Source: an uncultured Oscillospiraceae bacterium (GTDB lineage Bacteria; Bacillota; Clostridia; Oscillospirales; Oscillospiraceae). Taken from it: a stretch of 24,818 nt of DNA. The DNA lies in contig CAJTQP010000035.1 of assembly GCA_910578575.1 (NCBI GenBank), positions 1-24,818 of the forward strand, in the 5' to 3' direction. The notes beneath the pieces were generated by a model that was not told the DNA's origin, did no database searches, and worked only from the letters and a program-made list of their open reading frames with translations. This document shows positions 20,697-24,818 of this stretch, piece after piece; within the stretch, counting starts at the first letter, position 1; every line of letters begins with the position of its first letter. Made by a program: the position numbers and the translations under genes.

Positions 20697-21005
20697 TCAA
20701 TCCTCCGGCAACTGGGCCCCGCAGTGGGGGCACATCCCCAGAAAGCGGGGGTTCTCGATGCGCACCGGCAGCCGCTCCCCACAGGCGGGACAGCGCCAGA
20801 AGCGGGAAAACAGCCCCACCAGGGCCACCGCCACCACCAGCAGCAGCACCACGTCCAGGGGGTAGGGGGGGAATTCCAACAGGAAGTCGATGAGGATCAG
20901 GGCTATGAGCAGCAGCCCCAGGGGCACGCCCCCCTCCCGGAGGAATTTCCGGGGGTGGCCGGTCCAGGCGGTGAGATAGCGTTTGATACGGTGTTTGAAG
21001 TCCAT
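20697..21005 (-). CDS. Small membrane protein with C-terminal zinc ribbon
   Basis: A 102-residue protein of unknown function. A basic N-terminus (about 1-25) is followed by two adjoining hydrophobic helices (about 28-68), then a zinc ribbon with two CxxC knuckles, CPACG and CPHCG, separated by 17 residues. The last residues are acidic. I chose the second ATG (21003-21005), since AAAAGGG is then suitably spaced; the first ATG, six bases earlier, sits on the Shine-Dalgarno. Being just upstream of the BlaI-type operon on the same strand may be chance. Confidence 0.75.
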   Translation of the reverse strand: MDFKHRIKRYLTAWTGHPRKFLREGGVPLGLLLIALILIDFLLEFPPYPLDVVLLLVVAVALVGLFSRFWRCPACGERLPVRIENPRFLGMCPHCGAQLPED

Positions 21006-21034
21006 AGGCATCCCTTTTCTTTGAAATCCCCTCT

Positions 21035-21064
21035 AGTGTAGCACAGCAGTGCCGGGGCCGTCCA
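21035..21064 (-). promoter_or_regulatory. Possible promoter of the zinc-ribbon gene
   Basis: Minus-strand TGGACG (21059-21064), 18-base spacer, TACACT (21035-21040). It resembles the TGGACG-N17-TACAAT promoter at 5815-5843. Confidence 0.45.
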
Positions 21065-21093
21065 CTATTTTTTCCCCCAGAGGGCAAAGCCTA

Positions 21094-21121
21094 TTGACAA
21101 GGCGGGTCTATCTGGTATAAT
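21094..21121 (+). promoter_or_regulatory. Consensus promoter of the DegV gene
   Basis: Consensus TTGACA (21094-21099), 16-base spacer, consensus TATAAT (21116-21121). An AT-rich dyad ATATC-C-GATAT (21129-21139) and a repeated TTAATAT (21126-21132, 21140-21146) lie at the transcription start and could be a repressor site. Confidence 0.88.
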
Positions 21122-21187
21122 GGTCTTAATATCCGATATTTAATATTAGATGCAACGTTTCCCAGGAAAAAGAAAGGACGGTGCCCC

Positions 21188-22051
21188 ATGGAAAAAAAGC
21201 TGATCTTGACCGCAGAAACTGGTTCCGACCTCACCCCGGAGCTGGCCCAGGAGTATGGGATCTACCTGGTCCCCATGCACGTGACCATGGGGGAGGACTG
21301 CCTGGAGGACGGCGCCTTCCCTGCCCAGGACGTGTGCGCCTATTACGACCGCACCGGCAAGGTCCCCAAGACCAGCGCCTGCAACCCAGAGGACTTTACC
21401 AAAACCTTTGACGAGATCCACGCCGCCTACCCTGACGCCCACATCCTCCACCTGGCCTACTCCGCCGCCACCACCTGCTCCTATCAAAACGCCGGCATCG
21501 CCGGGGCGGGCCGGGACTACGTCACCCGTCTGGACACCAAACAGGTCTCCACCGCCCAGGGCCTGGTGGCCATCCGCCTGGCCCGGAAGCTCCGGGAGCA
21601 GCCAGAGATGTCCGTGGAGGAGGCGGTGAACTACGCCAGCGAGGTGGCCGCCGCCACCCACATGTGCTTCATCCCCAAGAACCTGGACTATCTCCGGGCC
21701 GGGGGCCGGGTGAGCAACGTGGTGGCCCTGACGGGGAACCTGCTGGGCCTGCACCCGTGCATTGAGACCATCAACGGGGAGCTGGTGGTGTCGAAAAAGT
21801 ACCGGGGCTCCTTCCACCGGGTGATCCCCAAGCTCCTGGCGGAGTTTACGGAAAAGCACCGCCTGAGCCGGGAGAGCATCCACTTCATCCGCACCCCCGG
21901 CCTCAGCGCCGAGCTGCAAGCCCTGGCAGAGGAGCGGGCCCGCGCCCTGGGCTTCCAAAAGATCGTCTGGATGAACTCCGGCTGCGTCATCACCTGCCAC
22001 GGCGGCGCCGGTGCCTTCGGCATCGTGGGGCGCACGGCAGGGAAGCTATGA
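21188..22051 (+). CDS. DegV-family fatty-acid-binding protein
   Basis: A 287-residue DegV-family protein. N-terminal ILTAETGSDLTPELA is the family's opening strand and D-L-x-x-E signature; PKTSACNPEDF and the LAYSAATTCSYQNA loop line the ligand pocket, and LDYLRAGGRVSN is the conserved interdomain motif. DegV proteins bind a single long-chain fatty acid; the related FakB proteins hand it to a FakA kinase for phospholipid synthesis. No FakA gene is in the window. ATG 21188 lies 10 bases after AAAGG and is driven by the consensus promoter at 21094. Length is normal for the family. Confidence 0.92.
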   Translation: MEKKLILTAETGSDLTPELAQEYGIYLVPMHVTMGEDCLEDGAFPAQDVCAYYDRTGKVPKTSACNPEDFTKTFDEIHAAYPDAHILHLAYSAATTCSYQNAGIAGAGRDYVTRLDTKQVSTAQGLVAIRLARKLREQPEMSVEEAVNYASEVAAATHMCFIPKNLDYLRAGGRVSNVVALTGNLLGLHPCIETINGELVVSKKYRGSFHRVIPKLLAEFTEKHRLSRESIHFIRTPGLSAELQALAEERARALGFQKIVWMNSGCVITCHGGAGAFGIVGRTAGKL

Positions 22052-22063
22052 GATAAGACAAAA

Positions 22064-22100
22064 CAGCCCCCTGGTGGACAACGCCGTCCCCAGGGGGCTG
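22064..22100 (+). terminator. GC-rich hairpin after DegV (weak terminator candidate)
   Basis: Perfect stem CAGCCCCCTGG/CCAGGGGGCTG (22064-22074 with 22090-22100) a few bases after the DegV stop. It lacks a T-run, so intrinsic termination is uncertain. Confidence 0.45.
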
Positions 22101-22148
22101 CCTGCGTCTCATGTAGCTTTTCTAGCCCTGGCAGACCTTCCCTTCCCC

Positions 22149-22177
22149 TTGTGTTCCCCCTCCAATCGTGCTATACT
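22149..22177 (+). promoter_or_regulatory. Promoter of the second flippase
   Basis: TTGTGT (22149-22154), 17-base spacer, TATACT (22172-22177), 37 bases before the start codon. Confidence 0.7.
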
Positions 22178-22213
22178 AACGCAAACCACACCACACAAGG
22201 GAAAGGACGCCCC

Positions 22214-23809
22214 ATGAAACCAACCCAGCCCAAACGCCGTTCCTTCTTCGGTGGGGCCGCCATCCTGGCGGCCAGCATCGCCGTGGCCAAGCTCATCGGC
22301 GCCCTCTATAAGATCCCCCTGGGGAACATTTTGGACGACCCCGGCTTCGCCTATTTCAACAACGCCTATGCCATCTACAACCTGCTGCTGATGGTGGCCA
22401 CCGCCGGCCTGCCGGTGGCCATGTCCAAGACCATCTCCGAGGCCACCACCCTGGGCCGGGGGCGGCAGGTGGAGCGGGTGTTCCGGGTGTCCCTGTACAC
22501 CTTTTTGATCTTAGGGGTGCTCAGCAGCCTCATCATGCTCCTCTTCGCCCATCCCCTGGCCTGCCTCCAGGGCAACGCCCTCACCGCCCCCTCCATCCGG
22601 ACCCTGTCTCTGTCCTGCTTCTTTGTCTGCGCCATGGCCTCCTATCGGGGCTACGCCCAGGGCCAGGGGAACATGACCCCCACGGGCATCTCCCAGGTGT
22701 TGGAGGCATCCATCAAGCTTCTGGCGGGCTTGGCCCTGGCCTGGTACCTGCTGAAACAGGGCTTTGGCAGCGAGTACGTCTCCGCCGGGGCCATCGGGGG
22801 CGTCACCATCAGCGGCTTGGTGGCCCTGGCCTATCTGGTGCTCCAGCACCGCCGGGCCACCGCCGGGCAACGGACAGCCACCCAGGACACCCCGGACTCC
22901 GTAAAACGGGTGCTGAAGACCCTGGCGCAGATCGCCATCCCCATTACCATCTGCGCCTCGGTGGTGCCCATCACCACCTGCCTGGACTCCATCCAGGTGC
23001 AAAACCTCCTGCAAAGCGCCCTGGGCCATACCCCCCAGAGCTCCTCGGCCCTTTATGGCAGCTTCCAAAAAGCCGTCACCGTCTACAATTTACCCTCCGC
23101 CCTCATGGTGGCCCTCACCTCCAGCATCGTCCCGGCAGTGTCCGCCTGCCTGTCCCGAAAGGACGACCGGGGGGCGGGGCAGATCGCGGAATCCGCCCTG
23201 CGGGTGGGGACCCTCTTGGCCATGCCCGCCGGGGTGGGCCTGGCTCTGCTGTCGGGGCCCATCATCCAGATGCTCTTCCCCGCCACCAACCAGGACGTGG
23301 CCAGCGCCTCCCTGGGGGTGCTGGGGGTGGCCTCCATCTTCGTGTGCATCCAGCTTCTGTGCAGCGCCATTTTGCAGGCCCACGGACAGGTGCTCCTGCC
23401 GGTGTTCCAGGTGGCCCTGGGCAGCGCCGCCAAGTTGGGAGTGAACTATGTCCTGGTCCAGCGGCCGGAGCTGGGGGTCAAGGGGGCCCCGGTGGGGACC
23501 CTGGTGTGCTTCGCGGTGATCGCCCTGTTGCAGCTGGCCTCCATCCGCCGCCTCACCCAACATCCCCCCAACTACCGCCGGGTGTTTTGGAAGCCCGCCC
23601 TGGCGGCGGCGGCGATGGGGCTGGTGGTCTGGCTGCTGTATCCCCTGCTGGGCCGGTTTTTGGGGAACACCCTGGCGGTGTTGGGGACCATCGCGGTGGC
23701 GTGCCTGGTGTATGCCATTTTGGTGGTGGTCCTGCGGATCCTGTCCAAGGAGGATATGATGTTGATGCCCAAGGGGGAGAAGTTGGCGAAATGGTTGCGC
23801 TTGGAGTGA
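22214..23809 (+). CDS. MurJ/SpoVB-type lipid-linked precursor flippase
   Basis: A 531-residue membrane protein with about 14 hydrophobic helices. Family features include AKLIGALYKIPLG in the first helix, a GLPVAMSKTISEA segment (conserved LPxAxSK), and SYRGYAQGQGNMTPTGISQVLEA, which is characteristic of the YtgP/SpoVB branch of the MOP superfamily. Members move lipid II or other undecaprenyl-linked sugars across the membrane. ATG 22214 follows AAGGGAAAGGA. An in-frame ATG 63 bases upstream lies ahead of the promoter and is rejected. It differs strongly from the flippase at 3209, so the two likely have distinct substrates or act at different stages. Substrate is not readable. Confidence 0.88.
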   Translation: MKPTQPKRRSFFGGAAILAASIAVAKLIGALYKIPLGNILDDPGFAYFNNAYAIYNLLLMVATAGLPVAMSKTISEATTLGRGRQVERVFRVSLYTFLILGVLSSLIMLLFAHPLACLQGNALTAPSIRTLSLSCFFVCAMASYRGYAQGQGNMTPTGISQVLEASIKLLAGLALAWYLLKQGFGSEYVSAGAIGGVTISGLVALAYLVLQHRRATAGQRTATQDTPDSVKRVLKTLAQIAIPITICASVVPITTCLDSIQVQNLLQSALGHTPQSSSALYGSFQKAVTVYNLPSALMVALTSSIVPAVSACLSRKDDRGAGQIAESALRVGTLLAMPAGVGLALLSGPIIQMLFPATNQDVASASLGVLGVASIFVCIQLLCSAILQAHGQVLLPVFQVALGSAAKLGVNYVLVQRPELGVKGAPVGTLVCFAVIALLQLASIRRLTQHPPNYRRVFWKPALAAAAMGLVVWLLYPLLGRFLGNTLAVLGTIAVACLVYAILVVVLRILSKEDMMLMPKGEKLAKWLRLE

Positions 23810-23833
23810 CCACCCCAGACCGCGAACCCCTCA

Positions 23834-23985
23834 TGGGCCGCCGAGGGCGGCGGCCCCTACATCCAACGTGGTCAGCCCACAAGACACGCGGGCGCATATA
23901 GAACGCGCCCACACGTCCATTGTGAACCAATGGGTGGTGTGGGCACCGGCGTGTCCTCGTAGGGGCCGGCGCCCTCGCCGGCCCG
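23834..23985. repeat. Palindromic intergenic element with inverted GC-rich ends
   Basis: Two GC-rich hairpins, 23834-23860 and 23959-23985, are inverted copies of each other: the reverse complement of the second matches the first at roughly 22 of 27 positions, including CGAGGGCG and GGCCCCTAC. The 98 bases between hold a smaller GGGCGC/GCGCCC hairpin and no reading frame of note. The layout is that of a small non-autonomous repeat (MITE- or REP-like). Similar GGGCCGCC/GGCGGCCC intergenic repeats are common in GC-rich Clostridia. Confidence 0.6.
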
Positions 23986-24027
23986 CCCCGATGGTATCCG
24001 GCCACTGGTTTAGAACGGAGGGCCCAA

Positions 24028-24720
24028 ATGAAACGTATCCTATGTCTTTTCCTCCTGGCGGCCCTGTTGCTCACCACCGGCTGTTCTTCCCTGCTGGAGC
24101 GCAGCTACGCCTCCATCACCCCCCACCGGCAGTTCTCCGACGAGAAGGAGAACCCCTCCATCCTCCGGGCGGAGACCTACCAGGGCCTGGTCAGCGCCCT
24201 GCTCTACCTGGTGGGCAAGGGGGAGGAGGACGGGGTGATCCGCCTGTATCAATATGTGAGCGTCACCGGCTCCGCCGCCAGCGACGTGGACGCCGCCTGC
24301 CTGGAGGTCTCCCAGGAGGACCCCCTGGGGGCCTACGCCGTGGACTATATCAAATACGACGTGGACCAGAGCGCCTCCTATTACCAGATTGCCGTCACCC
24401 TGGCCTATACCCGCAGCCGGGAGGAGATCCGCTCCGTGATCTCCGTCACCAGCAGCAGCGCCATCCAGCGGGAGCTGCTGACCATCCTGCCCAACCGCCC
24501 TGACCAGGCGGTGTTCCGCATCAGCTACTTCACCCAGGAGGACAGCGCCGAGGGCATCCGCCAGGCGGTGGAGAACGCCTGCGCCCAGATCGAGAACCTG
24601 CCCCCCCTGTCGGACATCCAGGTCCAGCTCTACCCCGACAGCGGCCAGCAGCGCCTGGCGGAGATCCGCTTCCTCTGGGCCCCACCCACCCCGGCCTGGG
24701 CGGGGAACGTAAATTTTTAG
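24028..24720 (+). CDS. Lipoprotein of unknown function
   Basis: A 230-residue exported lipoprotein. A short basic start and hydrophobic core end in LTTGC, with Cys19 as the expected lipid-modified residue. GGAGG sits 6 bases before ATG 24028. The mature part alternates predicted strands and helices (YQGLVSALLYLVGKG, YYQIAVTLAYTRSREEI, a RAVENACAQIENLPP helix) and has no catalytic motif that I recognise. The end is Pro-rich. It lies between the palindromic element and a tRNA promoter, and appears to be a single gene whose own promoter was not found. Confidence 0.82.
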   Translation: MKRILCLFLLAALLLTTGCSSLLERSYASITPHRQFSDEKENPSILRAETYQGLVSALLYLVGKGEEDGVIRLYQYVSVTGSAASDVDAACLEVSQEDPLGAYAVDYIKYDVDQSASYYQIAVTLAYTRSREEIRSVISVTSSSAIQRELLTILPNRPDQAVFRISYFTQEDSAEGIRQAVENACAQIENLPPLSDIQVQLYPDSGQQRLAEIRFLWAPPTPAWAGNVNF

Positions 24721-24739
24721 GGGTTTTTGAAAAAAGTGC

Positions 24740-24768
24740 TTGACATTCCCGTGGGGGTGTGATAAGAT
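24740..24768 (+). promoter_or_regulatory. Promoter of the tRNA gene
   Basis: Consensus TTGACA (24740-24745), 17-base spacer, TAAGAT (24763-24768). It ends 13 bases before the tRNA 5' end. Confidence 0.85.
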
Positions 24769-24781
24769 ACATCCTGTTGAC

Positions 24782-24818
24782 GCGAGTGTAGCTCATCTGG
24801 TAGAGCGCCACCTTGCCA
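24782..24818 (+). tRNA. tRNA-Gly (anticodon GCC), 5' part only
   Basis: The acceptor strand GCGAGTG (24782-24788), TA, a complete D-arm GCTC/GAGC (24791-24806) and the 5' side of the anticodon stem CCACC lead to the loop TTGCCA, giving anticodon GCC. The window ends inside the anticodon loop, so the 3' half is not seen. Confidence 0.9.

Noticed and set aside
1..24818. CRISPR array
   Set aside because: No regularly spaced direct repeats of 24-40 bases were seen; the only tandem repeats are coding (2768-2887, 4926-4997).

Overview
The window looks like a chromosomal segment of a GC-rich, low-branching Gram-positive gut-type Firmicute (Clostridia, Oscillospiraceae-like, in the vein of Flavonifractor or Lawsonibacter). 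The evidence is the strong AAAGGAGG-type ribosome binding sites, a sortase-anchored surface protein, a BlaI/BlaR1-type operon, a Bce-type ABC exporter, DegV, two SpoVB/MurJ-type flippases and an Rpn nuclease of the kind common in these genomes. No tool was run; family calls come from motifs read by eye.

Layout. (1) 1-3192: two tandem class-I c-di-GMP riboswitches lead into a long secreted, thioester-domain, LPXTG-like surface adhesin, closed by a strong terminator. (2) 3209-5843, minus strand: a SpoVB-type flippase and an Rpn-family nuclease gene split by an in-frame amber codon whose bases also form a Shine-Dalgarno for the C-terminal piece. (3) 5871-8788, minus: a Bce-type antimicrobial peptide ABC exporter with a BceR-like operator upstream but no two-component system nearby. 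(4) 8883-9704, plus: an N-acetylmuramoyl-L-alanine amidase. (5) 9799-12385, minus: a visibly more AT-rich type II restriction-modification pair of the AvaI/BsoBI type. I could find no CYCGRG site, the AvaI/BsoBI target, anywhere in the window. (6) 12415-20687, minus: the most unusual part, one BlaI-type repressor followed by four consecutive BlaR1-type M56 metalloprotease receptors in one operon. It has a double BlaI operator at its promoter and a terminator at its end. (7) 20697-24768: a small zinc-ribbon membrane protein (minus), then DegV, a second flippase, a palindromic intergenic element and a lipoprotein (all plus). (8) The start of a tRNA-Gly(GCC) is cut by the window end.

How it fits together. 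Much of the window concerns the cell envelope: adhesion under c-di-GMP control, lipid-linked precursor flipping, peptidoglycan cleavage, peptide-antibiotic detoxification and signal reception through BlaR1-like proteases. The four receptors share nearly the same membrane and protease module. Their extracytoplasmic sensors differ and lack any penicillin-binding fold, so the array looks like a several-input, one-repressor sensing system whose ligands are unknown. The restriction-modification pair and the Rpn gene are defence-type functions.
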